Source: an uncultured Flavobacteriaceae bacterium
GTDB taxonomy: Bacteria; Bacteroidota; Bacteroidia; Flavobacteriales; Flavobacteriaceae
Direction of reading: 5' to 3'
DNA length: 48,315 bases
Assembly: GCA_937944485.1 (NCBI GenBank)
Contig: CALDYU010000032.1
Location: forward strand, 1 to 48,315
The notes beneath the pieces are model-generated. The model ran no database searches. It was not told where the DNA came from and saw nothing but the letters and a program-made list of their open reading frames with translations. Below, one piece after another: positions 16,277-25,877 of this stretch. The translations under genes were made by a program, and so were the position numbers. Every line of letters starts with the position of its first letter. Positions within the stretch are counted from its first letter, which is position 1.

Positions 16277-17356
16277 ATGAAAATCACAATTTTGAAATTC
16301 GCAGTTCTTAGTGCCATTCTATTGGTCATTAGCAGTTGCAAGGAGAACACAAAGCAAGTTCAAAATGAAACCGTACAAAAGATTGCATACGCGAGTGATG
16401 TAATTCCTTTTTTTCAACATTGGAATTTAATCTTGGGCGATGGTTCAAATGCTGGGCAGGCAGTGGATTTTGAGAATAAAGATTTCTTTTATACCACACA
16501 TGATGGTAAGAGTGATTGGGTTGTCTTTAAAACGCCCAATGGGGGCGATACGCATGGCACTTCAAATAACGCAAGAACCGAATTGGCACAGCTTAAAAAA
16601 TGGTACCCAAAAATGGCCAATGATAAATTATCGGCTACACTCAAAGTTCAAAATGTGTCCGCTACAGGAGATGCTCGTGTGGCAGCTTCATACTCGGTAG
16701 TGATTGGTCAAATCCACAGCGCTGACGGACATGAAAATGAACCCCTTAAAATATTCTATAAGAAGTTTCCAGGGCATGAAAAAGGTTCTGTTTTTTGGCA
16801 TTATGAAATTAATACAGCAGGTGCTGACAATTCTGGCCGATGGGATTTCTCTAATGCCGTTTGGGGTCATGATTTTTCTGTTGTGGGTACTGAGGAAAAC
16901 ACTTATCCTGAAGAACCAGAAAACGGTATTACTTTAGGAGAAGAATTTAGTTATGAGATTGTGGTAAAAGAAGGCGTTATGCACTTGAAATTTTCAAGCG
17001 ACGGTCATGAAACAAAAACCTTCATTAAAAATTTAATCCAATCAGAATATGCGACAGCCAAGGATATGCCAGAGCAGGTTCGTAAATTGTTTGTGCCGAT
17101 AGGCCAAGACGGAGTAGAGCGTGCTACAGCATATGCAGGCGAAGGTTTATTTTTTAAACTTGGTTCTTATAATCAAACTAACGGAAAATCGCCTGAAGAA
17201 AATAGAAATTGGTGTTCTGGAGCAGAAACCCATGGAGGCGATATTCAAAAGCAATACGCAGATGGAAATTATGCCGAAGTTTGGTTTAAATCAGGAAGTA
17301 TTTCTATAAGTGATACCACAGTTTCTAATAAGGGCTATTTCCTTAAAAATGATTAA
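16277..17356 (+). CDS. PL7 alginate lyase, lipoprotein (second of tandem pair)
   Basis: This 359-residue lipoprotein (lipobox ISSC before KENT) is a paralogue of the PL7 just upstream; many blocks are shared, such as NEPLKIFYKKFPGHEKGSVF and SDGHETKTFIKNL. Active-site motifs are RTELAQ from Arg100, QIH at 145-147 and the strand LGSYNQ with Tyr298. Where the neighbour has FKQGCYNQ this one has FKLGSYNQ, and near the C-terminus it has an extra piece (SPEENRNWCSGAETHGGD), so the two may differ in product length or preference. It lies 18 bp after the first copy in one transcription unit and 28 bp before the operator of the PL17 gene. Confidence 0.92.
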   Translation: MKITILKFAVLSAILLVISSCKENTKQVQNETVQKIAYASDVIPFFQHWNLILGDGSNAGQAVDFENKDFFYTTHDGKSDWVVFKTPNGGDTHGTSNNARTELAQLKKWYPKMANDKLSATLKVQNVSATGDARVAASYSVVIGQIHSADGHENEPLKIFYKKFPGHEKGSVFWHYEINTAGADNSGRWDFSNAVWGHDFSVVGTEENTYPEEPENGITLGEEFSYEIVVKEGVMHLKFSSDGHETKTFIKNLIQSEYATAKDMPEQVRKLFVPIGQDGVERATAYAGEGLFFKLGSYNQTNGKSPEENRNWCSGAETHGGDIQKQYADGNYAEVWFKSGSISISDTTVSNKGYFLKND

Positions 17357-17379
17357 ATCGTAAAAGTTGTAGATAATCG

Positions 17380-17409
17380 TATATTTGGTAAACCAAATTG
17401 GTTAACCAA
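17380..17409 (+). promoter_or_regulatory. Operator/promoter 2 (upstream of PL17)
   Basis: A -7 box TATATTTG (17380-17387) overlaps TTGGTAAACCAA (17385-17396), followed after one base by TTGGTTAACCAA (17398-17409). This is the same two-copy, 13-bp-spaced operator as upstream of PL6. No well-placed TTG -33 element is seen. It would give the PL17-kdgF-SDR group its own regulated start. Confidence 0.75.
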
Positions 17410-17431
17410 TTTAATATTGTAATAGCAGAGA

Positions 17432-19675
17432 ATGAAAAAGAAGAGAACCTTTATTTTAATGTGCCTTATGTGTTTGGCGCTATTTATATCTTCTTCATTG
17501 CAAGCGCAAGAGCATCCTAAATTAATACTTACAAAGGCTGGCGTTGAAAAAATGAGAGATGAATTAGGCAAAGTGCCTTTGTTTGATGCTTCATTAGCTG
17601 AACTTAAAAAAGAGGTTGATGCAGAAATAGCCTTAGGTATTGATACGCCTGTTCCAAAAGATTATTCTGGTGGTTACACGCATACACGTCACAAAAAGAA
17701 TTGGTTCGCACTTCAGAAAGCAGGGGTGTTATATCAAATTTTAGATGATGAAAAATATGCGATTTATGTTCGTGATATGCTGTTACAATATGCCGAGCTC
17801 TATCCTACCTTAGATGCCCACCCAAAAACCCGTTCGTATGCTAGAGGTAAATTATTTTGGCAATGTTTGAATGATTCAAACTGGTTGGTTTATGTGAGTC
17901 AGGCTTATGATTGTGTGTATGACTTTCTTACTAAAAAAGAACGCAAAAAATTAGAGAAGAAATTATTTAGACCTTTTGCCGATTGGATTTCTGTTGAGAA
18001 CCCGCAATTCTACAACCGTGTACATAATCATAGTACATGGGGTAACGCCGCCGTAGGTATGATTGGTTTGGTTATGGATGATGATGAACTTGTAGAGAGA
18101 GCTTTGTACGGACTAAAAAATGCTCCGGTAAATACAGGAGAAAAAGATAATGATGGGGGTTTCATTTATTCAGATGATGGTAAAGCAGGGTTTTTAGCTA
18201 ACCTAGATGAACCTTTTTCGCCTGATGGCTATTATACAGAAGGTCCGTATTACCAGCGTTATGCGATGTATCCTTTTTTAATTTTTGCTGAAGGATTAGA
18301 AAATGTAAAACCAGATTTGAAAATTTTAGAATATAAAGAAGGTGTTTTACTCAAAGCGGTTCATGCCTTATTGAATTTATCAGATGCAGACGGAGAATTT
18401 TTTCCGCTTAATGACGGACAAAAAGGAATGTCAATTTATACTTCTTCTTTAGTTAGTGCTGTAGATATTGCTTATCACTACGGAGGAAATAATCCGCAGT
18501 TATTAAGTATCGCTCAAGAACAAGGTAAGGTGCTTTTGGATGATTCAGGTTTGGCAGTTGCTATGGGTCTTAGAGACGGTAAAGCAACACCTTTTGAAAA
18601 AAAGTCAATTAATTTGTCTGATGGCCCAAAAGGAAAACAGGGCGGTGTCGGAATATTGCGTTACGGAAATGAAGATTTAACATTGGTTTTTAAATATGCC
18701 GCCCAAGGTCTAAGCCACGGGCATTATGATAAACTATCGTATTCCTTTTTTGAAAGAGGCGATGAGGTATTGCAAGATTATGGTTTGTCTCGTTTTGTGA
18801 ATATTGAGCAAAAAGGAGGCGGTAATTATCTCAAACAAAACAAAACTTGGGCAAAACAAACCATTGCACACAATACCTTGGTGCAGAATGAGACTTCCCA
18901 TTTTAAAGGCAAGTATGAAACGGGTAGTAGGCATCATTCTGAGTTATACTTTTTTGATGCCTCGCAGAGTGAGGTGCAGGTGGTAAGTGCAAAAGAACGT
19001 AATGCATATCCTGGTACCGAAATGCATCGTACTATGGCATTAATAAAAGAAGATGCTTTTGAAAAACCCTTGTTGTTAGATATTTTAAAAGTAACATCCA
19101 ACAGTTCGAATCAATATGACTTACCTTTTTATTTTATGGGACAAGTGATTCAAACCAGTTTTGATTATGAAGCCCCTAAAGAACTTCATCCTTTAGGAAA
19201 AAAACACGGCTACCAACATTTATGGACGGAAGGCTTAGGAAATGCCAATGAAGAAAACTCTAAGTTTAGCTGGATTAATGAGCGTCGATTTTATACGCTT
19301 ACGACAACTACAACTGCTGCCGATGAAATGCATTTTGTGCGAATTGGGGCGAACGACCCAGAATTTAACCTAAGACGTGATGCCGGATTAATACTGCGAA
19401 GAAAAGATACCCAGCATACCACTTTTGTATCGTTAATAGAAGCACATGGTAGTTATAGTCCCGTTTCGGAGTTTGCTGTTAATTCAAAAAGTAGCATTGC
19501 AGCTGTCGAAAAAGTACATGATGATGAAGACTATACAGCGGTCACTATAGAAACTAGTAATGGTGGTATGCACTTATTTATTCTTTCAAATAAAGATGCA
19601 AACAATACAAGCAAACATAAATTACAAATAAACGGAAATGACTATTCATGGTCAGGACCTTATTATTTCAAATAA
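17432..19675 (+). CDS. PL17 exo-acting oligoalginate lyase
   Basis: This 747-residue enzyme releases unsaturated monouronate from alginate oligosaccharides. It has a signal peptide (hydrophobic core 8-24, ending LQAQ) and no lipobox Cys after it, so it should be periplasmic. The alginate_lyase (alpha/alpha-barrel) domain covers about residues 30-380 and the heparinase II/III-like beta-sandwich about 400-700. Active-site residues of the family are visible: Asn199-His200 in RVHNHSTWGN and the Tyr-rich DGYYTEGPYYQRY at about 265-277; SHGHYDKLSY in the second domain holds further conserved His and Tyr. It supplies the substrate of KdgF, encoded 12 bp downstream. Confidence 0.94.
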   Translation: MKKKRTFILMCLMCLALFISSSLQAQEHPKLILTKAGVEKMRDELGKVPLFDASLAELKKEVDAEIALGIDTPVPKDYSGGYTHTRHKKNWFALQKAGVLYQILDDEKYAIYVRDMLLQYAELYPTLDAHPKTRSYARGKLFWQCLNDSNWLVYVSQAYDCVYDFLTKKERKKLEKKLFRPFADWISVENPQFYNRVHNHSTWGNAAVGMIGLVMDDDELVERALYGLKNAPVNTGEKDNDGGFIYSDDGKAGFLANLDEPFSPDGYYTEGPYYQRYAMYPFLIFAEGLENVKPDLKILEYKEGVLLKAVHALLNLSDADGEFFPLNDGQKGMSIYTSSLVSAVDIAYHYGGNNPQLLSIAQEQGKVLLDDSGLAVAMGLRDGKATPFEKKSINLSDGPKGKQGGVGILRYGNEDLTLVFKYAAQGLSHGHYDKLSYSFFERGDEVLQDYGLSRFVNIEQKGGGNYLKQNKTWAKQTIAHNTLVQNETSHFKGKYETGSRHHSELYFFDASQSEVQVVSAKERNAYPGTEMHRTMALIKEDAFEKPLLLDILKVTSNSSNQYDLPFYFMGQVIQTSFDYEAPKELHPLGKKHGYQHLWTEGLGNANEENSKFSWINERRFYTLTTTTTAADEMHFVRIGANDPEFNLRRDAGLILRRKDTQHTTFVSLIEAHGSYSPVSEFAVNSKSSIAAVEKVHDDEDYTAVTIETSNGGMHLFILSNKDANNTSKHKLQINGNDYSWSGPYYFK

Positions 19676-19687
19676 AAATTAAAAAGT

Positions 19688-20062
19688 ATGAAACGATTTA
19701 GTGAAAAATATGTCATCACAAAAGATATGCAATGGGAAGAACTTGGAGGAGGAGTTTCAAGAAAGTTCTTAGGGTACGATAACCAAATCATGATGGTTAA
19801 GGTAAAATTTGATAAGGGTGCTTTAGGTGCACCGCATCAGCATTTTCATACTCAAGCCACCTATTGTGTTTCAGGAAAATTTGAATTTGAAATTGATGGC
19901 GCAAAGCAAATTGTAGAAGCAGGTGACGGGGTGTACATAGAACCTAACCTAATGCATAGTGCAGTTTGTTTAGAGGAAGGAATGCTTATCGACACCTTTA
20001 GTCCCGTTCGGGAGGACTTCTTGAGTGGAGATGCTGTTTCTTATTTTGGAGATAAGGATTAA
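19688..20062 (+). CDS. kdgF: KdgF, cupin converting unsaturated monouronate to DEH
   Basis: This 124-residue single-domain cupin matches KdgF, which speeds the change of 4,5-unsaturated uronate monomers from pectin or alginate into the linear keto form (5-keto-4-deoxyuronate, DEH). The metal ligands of the family are present: His50, His52, Gln56 (in PHQHFHTQ) and His90 (NLMHSAV). It has no signal peptide and should be cytoplasmic, while the PL17 that makes its substrate appears exported, so the monomer must be carried in by a transporter. It starts 12 bp after PL17 and 23 bp before the SDR reductase, in one operon. Confidence 0.93.
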   Translation: MKRFSEKYVITKDMQWEELGGGVSRKFLGYDNQIMMVKVKFDKGALGAPHQHFHTQATYCVSGKFEFEIDGAKQIVEAGDGVYIEPNLMHSAVCLEEGMLIDTFSPVREDFLSGDAVSYFGDKD

Positions 20063-20085
20063 TGTGAATTAAATGTAAGACCAAC

Positions 20086-20850
20086 ATGAACAACAAACTA
20101 GCTGGGAAAAATATTTTAATTACCGCAGGTGCCCAAGGTATAGGCGAGGCTATTACGCGTCATTTCATAGATAATGGTGCTCATGTGGCCATACATTACT
20201 TTTCAAGTGCTGATAGGGCCAATGAATTAACCGAATATGGAAAAAGTAAAGGGGTAAATGCTGTAGCGATTAGCAGCGACTTAACTAAAGAAGTTGATGC
20301 GAGTGCTCTAGTTGAGAACGCTGTGGAAGTTCTTGGCGGGCTTGATATCTTGATTAATAATGCGGGTTCGTTGGTCGCAAGAAATTTACTTAGCGAGATG
20401 AAAACGGACTTTTGGCATAAAGTAATGGACATTAATTTAACATCAATGATGTACGTTACCAGAGCAGCTGGTCCGCATTTGGCAAAAAATGACAATAGTA
20501 GTATTGTGAATTTGGCTTCACTGGCTGGACGTAAAGGCGGTCATCCAGGATCCTTGGCCTATGCAACAAGCAAAGGTGCAATACTAACATTCACAAGAGC
20601 CCTAGCCACCGAATATGGTGTTCAAGGAACCCGTGTGAATGCCGTTGCACCAGGTCTTATTTTGGGTACAGCCTTTCACAATACACATACTACAAAAGAA
20701 TCTGCAGCGAAAACTGTTGAAGGAATTCCCATTCAAAGAGCTGGTAATGCTGATGATGTAGCCAGAGCCGTTTTGTATTTAGCCTCTGAATTTGATGGTT
20801 TTATTACTGGTGCTACACTCGATATTAATGGAGGAGTTTACAATATGTAA
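20086..20850 (+). CDS. SDR-family oxidoreductase, candidate DEH reductase
   Basis: This 254-residue short-chain dehydrogenase has the TAGAQGIG nucleotide-binding loop at the N-terminus, NNAG in the middle and the YATSK catalytic pair (Tyr159, Lys163). In alginate catabolism an SDR reduces DEH to 2-keto-3-deoxygluconate (KDG) with NAD(P)H, and this gene follows kdgF directly, so it is a good candidate for that step. After strand 2 the sequence is HYFSSADR, with an Arg downstream of Ser-Ser that would fit NADPH, but this is not decisive. A second SDR (37809-38573) could do the same, so the division of labour is open. Confidence 0.85.
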   Translation: MNNKLAGKNILITAGAQGIGEAITRHFIDNGAHVAIHYFSSADRANELTEYGKSKGVNAVAISSDLTKEVDASALVENAVEVLGGLDILINNAGSLVARNLLSEMKTDFWHKVMDINLTSMMYVTRAAGPHLAKNDNSSIVNLASLAGRKGGHPGSLAYATSKGAILTFTRALATEYGVQGTRVNAVAPGLILGTAFHNTHTTKESAAKTVEGIPIQRAGNADDVARAVLYLASEFDGFITGATLDINGGVYNM

Positions 20851-20984
20851 CTTCGGCATTTTATCAATATCTGTAATTCTTTATTAGAGTCAGTTTATAA
20901 ACTTTTGAAATACAGATACTTATAGCTATTTCAAAGTTAAACTACAAAAATTCAATTAAATTTTTTTTTAACATTCTAATAACA

Positions 20985-21027
20985 TATATTTGGTAATCTC
21001 AATTGGTTTACCAATTTGGTTAACCAA
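20985..21027 (+). promoter_or_regulatory. Operator/promoter 3 (upstream of susC-1)
   Basis: The -7 box TATATTTG (20985-20992) overlaps a degenerate copy starting TTGGTAATCTCA at 20990. Two better copies follow: TTGGTTTACCAA (21003-21014) and TTGGTTAACCAA (21016-21027). The start-to-start spacing is 13 bp throughout, giving a three-copy operator. Confidence 0.75.
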
Positions 21028-21045
21028 AAAAACAAACAATTCGAT

Positions 21046-21123
21046 ATGATAAACTGTAAAGCTTAAAAAGGATAGGTGTAGACCTATTCTTTTAGATAAG
21101 ACTACTTCTTATGAAATGAAGTA
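21046..21123 (+). promoter_or_regulatory. Structured leader of susC-1 with mini-ORF and attenuator-like hairpin
   Basis: A six-codon frame (ATG at 21046, MINCKA, stop 21064-21066) ends where a 12-bp stem begins: AAAAGGATAGGT (21066-21077) pairs with ACCTATTCTTTT (21082-21093) around a four-base loop. A second stem TACTTC (21103-21108) / GAAGTA (21118-21123) follows. The same order occurs in the susC-2 leader (30542-30628), including compensated base changes in the first stem. Confidence 0.55.
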
Positions 21124-21281
21124 AAGATTTGACAACAACACATTACAGGCAAATTTGAAGAATTCATCAGTAATGAAATTCGAAATAGAAATTTGCCGAA
21201 ATAATGTGATTAACTAAACTCATTAGTCGCATTCCATAATTAATTATGGGTAAAGCAATCTAAACTTTTCAAATTAACCAA

Positions 21282-24200
21282 ATGAAAATGAAATTAAAAA
21301 TCAAACTAGTAGTAATTGCGATATTGCTCATAAATATCCAATTATTTGCCCAGGATACTTACAGTATTTCTGGAACTGTGAAAGATGTAAACAATGTTCC
21401 TATTCCCGGAGCGAATATTATTGTTTTAAATACACAACGTGGAACCCAATCAGATTTTGATGGAAATTTCTCCCTTAATGTTTCTAATGGAGAGGTGCTT
21501 CAATTTTCTTATATTGGGTATGGCACCCAAACTTTAATAGTCGATGGTCAATCTACTATTAGTATTGTACTGCAAGAAGATGCTAGTCAGCTAGATGAGG
21601 TTGTGGTAGTAGGGTACGGTACACAGAAAAAATCAACGGTTACAGGTTCAATATCTAAAGTGACCAATGAAACACTTGATCAAATTGCAGTACCTCGGGT
21701 AGATGATGCACTAATTGGCCAAGTGTCTGGTGTAAATATTCAAGCCACTAACGCTGAGGCTGGTGGGGCTCCTACTATTACCATTAGAGGTGTTGGTTCT
21801 ATTGCTGCTGATTCGGGTCCTGCACTAGTAGTCGATGGTATTGTTGTAAGTTCTGAATTTCTCGGAAATATTGACATGAATGATGTTGAGTCTTTTGAAG
21901 TTCTAAAAGATGCTGCATCTGCCGCGATTTATGGTAGTGAAGGTGCGAATGGTGTAATACTTATTACTACGAAGAGTGGTAAAGCTGGTAAAACTAAATT
22001 CAGTTATCAAACGTATACTGGAAATAAACAAGCGCATGGTAGTGATGATTATAGAAAGAATATTGATGAGTGGTTTAAGCTTGAACAATCAGTTTCTGGT
22101 ACACTTTCAGAAGAATCACAATACATTCAACTTTTAGTTGAAACGACTGGTGTAAATAGAGATTGGCAAGATGTATTTTTTGATGGGGGTAATGTAATTA
22201 GTCATTCTCTTGCGGCAAGAGGAGGTTCGGAAAACACAAAATTTAGTACGTCATTGCGTTATGTTCATGATGAAGGTGTTGTAATTACCGATGATTACAA
22301 ATTATACACTGCAAATTTGAAGGTAAACTCTAAGATTGGTGATAAATTAAGATTCGGTGTAAGTGCAACACCTTCTTATACAAACCAGAGACGTTTACCA
22401 ACTTCGATTCACAACCCTACGCGTCAATCGCCTTGGTTACCAATATATCATACTGAAGAGTCATTACAATTTATTGACCGTCAAACAGGTGGTGGTAGAT
22501 ATGCAGATATTGGTGTAGGAGATTATTTTCATGAGAATCATTTAGTAAGCTTAGACCTTAATGGCGATGGGAGCTCAAGTAGACCTCGTACTTCAGGTGA
22601 TTCAAATCCCTACCAACAATATGTTGAGAGAGAACATTATGACTTTAATACAAAGTTATATGGTTCTACTTTTTTAAGCTATGAAATTATAGACGGACTT
22701 ACAGCAAAAACTTCTTTAGGAGTTACTTTAGAGCAAAGAAAAAGAACAAGATGGGATGGAACAAATTATCACGCATCTGGTGCAAGCCGTTCTGCCTATA
22801 GTGTTCAAAATAGATATCGCACCCGTTTGATTAATGATAACACCTTAAATTATACTAAGGATATAGGTGATCATAATATTAATTTATTAGGTGGTGTTAC
22901 TATACAGAAAAGAAGAGCTGAATGGAGTCAAATTAACACCAGTGGTTTTACAAATGATCGTCTCAAGAATGTTAACGGGGGTGATCCTGCCAATACTACG
23001 GTAGTAGAGTTTAATACAAATCGAACTAAATTAGGTGCATTCGTAAGACTAAACTATTCATACCAAGATAAGTACTTATTTAACGCATCTTTCAGACGTG
23101 ATGGTAGTTCTGTTTTTGGTGTTGACTCAAAGTGGGGTAATTTTCCTGCCGTTTCTGTAGGTTGGAATGCTGCTAAAGAGAATTTTTTGGTAGATAGTGA
23201 TGTCGTTAGTAATTTAAAATTTAGAGCAAGTTATGGTCTTACAGGATCTGAGAATTTTAATGTAGGTGATGCTATTGTTAATGCATGGCCTTATCTAGCA
23301 CTAACGCAAAACACCAATGCAGGTGGTGTTCAAGGTGTATCGCCATTAAACATAGCAAACCCGGATTTGCAATGGGAAGCTTCTGAAGAATTAACAGTAG
23401 GTTTAGATTACGGATTTTTAAATAATAGAATTACTGGATCTATTGATTTTTATCGAAGAAATAGTGATGAACTACTTCTTAACAATCCAGTATCTTACCT
23501 AACTGGTTTTAATCAAGGAATTGTAAACTTAGGTGAAGTTCAAAATAAAGGATGGGAACTTGAACTAAGAACTAAGAACATTTCTAATGAAGATTTTAGA
23601 TGGAATTCTACATTAATTGCTTCTACAAATCAAAATGAGCTACTGAGTTTTGGTGATTCAAACAATGCTCTTATTTCTGATACATATGGAAGAAATTCAC
23701 AATGGATTAACAGAATTGGAGAGCCAATATCGTCATTCTGGGGATTTGTTGTTGATGAAGATAAATTTGATGAAACTTCATTTAGAACAACCTATGTCGA
23801 TAGACCTTGGAACCGTATTAACGGAGAATCTAGAGCAACTATTGTAAAAGATTTAAATGGTGATGGATTAATTACTGAAGAGGATAAAACTATTTTAGGT
23901 GATCCATATCCAGACTTAGTATATAGTTTCACTAACGAATTTAAATATAGAGATTTTGATTTATCATTCATGATTCAAGGAAGCCTGGGTGCTCAAGTGA
24001 ATAATATTGGTGATGAATACTTCTTTAACTGGTTTGGTAATACAACCAGAGGTACAGGTGCAGTAGAGGCTGTTGCTGACGGCTTAGTACCAGATGTATC
24101 TTTTATTCAAAGAAAAGTGGTCACTAGCGATGTTATTGCAAGTGCAGATTATTTTTCATTGAGAAATATAAATCTGGGTTATAATTTTAATGATAATGTA

Positions 24201-24392
24201 ACCTCGCGAATAGGTTTAGATGGTTTGAGAGTATATGCTACTGGTCAGAATTTGATATATATTACCGCTGATGATTATCATGGTTTTAACCCAGAGCATG
24301 ACGATAATGGTAATGTCAGAGCATTTGGTTCACAAAGAGCTGGTACGCCATTGTATAAAACCTTTACACTTGGTTTAAATATTGAGTTTTAA
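21282..24392 (+). CDS. SusC-like TonB-dependent transporter 1
   Basis: This 1036-residue outer-membrane protein imports oligosaccharides, here probably alginate oligomers, using energy from TonB. It has a signal peptide (ending LFAQ), a carboxypeptidase-regulatory-like domain (about residues 25-105, starting YSISGTVKDVNNVPIPGA) and a TonB-box-like region (LDEVVVVGYGTQKKS). A plug domain follows (to about residue 230, including VLKDAASAAIYGSEGANGVI), and then the beta-barrel ending in an aromatic Phe (LGLNIEF). It is paired with the SusD-like gene 18 bp downstream. The long leader with operator 3 suggests both transcriptional and post-start control. It differs in length from the second SusC (1059 residues), so the two may take different oligomers. 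Confidence 0.95.
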   Translation: MKMKLKIKLVVIAILLINIQLFAQDTYSISGTVKDVNNVPIPGANIIVLNTQRGTQSDFDGNFSLNVSNGEVLQFSYIGYGTQTLIVDGQSTISIVLQEDASQLDEVVVVGYGTQKKSTVTGSISKVTNETLDQIAVPRVDDALIGQVSGVNIQATNAEAGGAPTITIRGVGSIAADSGPALVVDGIVVSSEFLGNIDMNDVESFEVLKDAASAAIYGSEGANGVILITTKSGKAGKTKFSYQTYTGNKQAHGSDDYRKNIDEWFKLEQSVSGTLSEESQYIQLLVETTGVNRDWQDVFFDGGNVISHSLAARGGSENTKFSTSLRYVHDEGVVITDDYKLYTANLKVNSKIGDKLRFGVSATPSYTNQRRLPTSIHNPTRQSPWLPIYHTEESLQFIDRQTGGGRYADIGVGDYFHENHLVSLDLNGDGSSSRPRTSGDSNPYQQYVEREHYDFNTKLYGSTFLSYEIIDGLTAKTSLGVTLEQRKRTRWDGTNYHASGASRSAYSVQNRYRTRLINDNTLNYTKDIGDHNINLLGGVTIQKRRAEWSQINTSGFTNDRLKNVNGGDPANTTVVEFNTNRTKLGAFVRLNYSYQDKYLFNASFRRDGSSVFGVDSKWGNFPAVSVGWNAAKENFLVDSDVVSNLKFRASYGLTGSENFNVGDAIVNAWPYLALTQNTNAGGVQGVSPLNIANPDLQWEASEELTVGLDYGFLNNRITGSIDFYRRNSDELLLNNPVSYLTGFNQGIVNLGEVQNKGWELELRTKNISNEDFRWNSTLIASTNQNELLSFGDSNNALISDTYGRNSQWINRIGEPISSFWGFVVDEDKFDETSFRTTYVDRPWNRINGESRATIVKDLNGDGLITEEDKTILGDPYPDLVYSFTNEFKYRDFDLSFMIQGSLGAQVNNIGDEYFFNWFGNTTRGTGAVEAVADGLVPDVSFIQRKVVTSDVIASADYFSLRNINLGYNFNDNVTSRIGLDGLRVYATGQNLIYITADDYHGFNPEHDDNGNVRAFGSQRAGTPLYKTFTLGLNIEF

Positions 24393-24410
24393 TTAAAAAA
24401 AGAACAAATT

Positions 24411-25850
24411 ATGAAACATATAAAATATTTAGTTTTTGCTGTTACAGTATCAATATTTATCTCATGTGATACTGAAGAGTTTTTGAATCCTTTACCTGAT
24501 TCTAGGGTAGCGGTAGACGGCTTTTTCCAAACTGATGCTGATGTTTTGGCTGGGGTTATAGGAGTTTATGATGCGCTTCAAGGCGTTAATGACGCGACTG
24601 ATTCAAATGAGAGTCGAACAAATAGAGGGGTGCAATTTGAGCATCTTCTAACTGAGCATAGAACTGATAATACTAGAAATGCGACAACAGAAGGTTCAAA
24701 AGCTGATTTTCATAGATACCTTGTCAATGCAAATAATGTAGAATCTGAAGATTATTATGCTTCTATGTACGAAGTGATTTTTAGAGCAAACAATATCTTA
24801 AATTTTATTGATATTGCTGACCCTAGTAATCAAGCTAGGTACACTGCAGAGGCCAAATTTTTGCGTGCTTATGCGTATTTTAAGTTAGTACGTTTGTTTA
24901 GTGATGTTCCTTTAGTAACAGAAGTTGTATCTCCTGCAGACAAAGAAACTCCTTTTATAAGAACTTCTGAGGCTGAGATTTATGCTCAAATTATAGCTGA
25001 TTTGCAAGAAGCAGTTGGTGCTCTAGATAATGGGCCTAAAGGAAGAGCTTCAAAAGCGGCTGCTCAAGGTATTTTAGCGAAAGTATACTTATCGCAAGCT
25101 ACTCCAAACTATTCTGGAGCACAACAGCTATGTGAAGATATTATTAATAGCGGACAGTTTAGCTTACAAAGTAATTACTCAGATGTGTTTTACAATGAAT
25201 TAAATGATGAAATCATTTTTGCTATTGAATATGAATCAGGTAATCCATTAGAGAGTCAAGGTTTCTCGGCAGAATTTACTTCTGCAATTCGAGCAGGTGC
25301 TGAAGATGGTCAAAATATTGTTAATGATAACCTTATTGCCGATTTTACTGCTGCCGGTGGTAATAGAACTGAAGTTTCATATGTGACTATTAGTGGTTCG
25401 AATGAGGTAGCTAAATTTTTTCCTGACGGATTTGACAGTACAGCTGACCCGGCTTACGGTCCTAATGCTCGTGATGCAGGTAATGATTATATTGCTTTGC
25501 GTTATGCAGATGTACTTTTAATGCATGTTGAAGCAGCTATGGCTGGGGGCAATTCAGTGAGTACAGCTGGTCCTTTAAGTTCTTTTCAAGCAGTTAGAGA
25601 TCGTGCTGGTTTAATTACGCCGGTAGCCGTTGTGACTAAAGATGATTTACTACTTGAAAGAAGAGTAGAATTAGCCTTTGAAAATCAACGCTGGTTTGAT
25701 TTACTACGATTTGGTGTTGCTGAATCTGTTTTAAGTGCACATGCTACTGAAATGAGCTATGTATTTGATGCTAGAAAATTGCTATTGCCAATTCCGGCAA
25801 GTGAGATAAATTTAAGTGGTGGTCTTTTGACGCAAAACCCTGGATATTAA
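24411..25850 (+). CDS. SusD-like substrate-binding lipoprotein 1
   Basis: This 479-residue outer-membrane lipoprotein (signal peptide with lipobox FISC before DTEEF) belongs to the SusD/RagB family, mostly helical TPR-like proteins that cap the SusC barrel and bind the glycan. Typical features are the KFLRAYAYFKLVRLFSDVPL segment, RASKAAAQGILAKVYL, and the C-terminal LLERRVELAFENQRWFDLLR region ending NPGY. It is encoded 18 bp after SusC-1 and should form a complex with it. The binding site cannot be assigned from sequence alone. Confidence 0.94.
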   Translation: MKHIKYLVFAVTVSIFISCDTEEFLNPLPDSRVAVDGFFQTDADVLAGVIGVYDALQGVNDATDSNESRTNRGVQFEHLLTEHRTDNTRNATTEGSKADFHRYLVNANNVESEDYYASMYEVIFRANNILNFIDIADPSNQARYTAEAKFLRAYAYFKLVRLFSDVPLVTEVVSPADKETPFIRTSEAEIYAQIIADLQEAVGALDNGPKGRASKAAAQGILAKVYLSQATPNYSGAQQLCEDIINSGQFSLQSNYSDVFYNELNDEIIFAIEYESGNPLESQGFSAEFTSAIRAGAEDGQNIVNDNLIADFTAAGGNRTEVSYVTISGSNEVAKFFPDGFDSTADPAYGPNARDAGNDYIALRYADVLLMHVEAAMAGGNSVSTAGPLSSFQAVRDRAGLITPVAVVTKDDLLLERRVELAFENQRWFDLLRFGVAESVLSAHATEMSYVFDARKLLLPIPASEINLSGGLLTQNPGY

Positions 25851-25877
25851 TTTTAAAAATATTTAAACAAGTATACT

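Larger units (their letters stand above)
20851..21281 (+). other. susC-1 upstream region (promoter, operator, leader)
   Basis: This 431-bp intergenic region holds operator/promoter 3 (20985-21027) and a leader with a mini-ORF (21046-21066), two hairpins (21066-21123) and a third, weaker one (21160-21181, GAATTCAT with ATGAAATTC). No protein gene is visible. From the predicted start near 20999 the leader would be about 280 nt. Confidence 0.6.
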
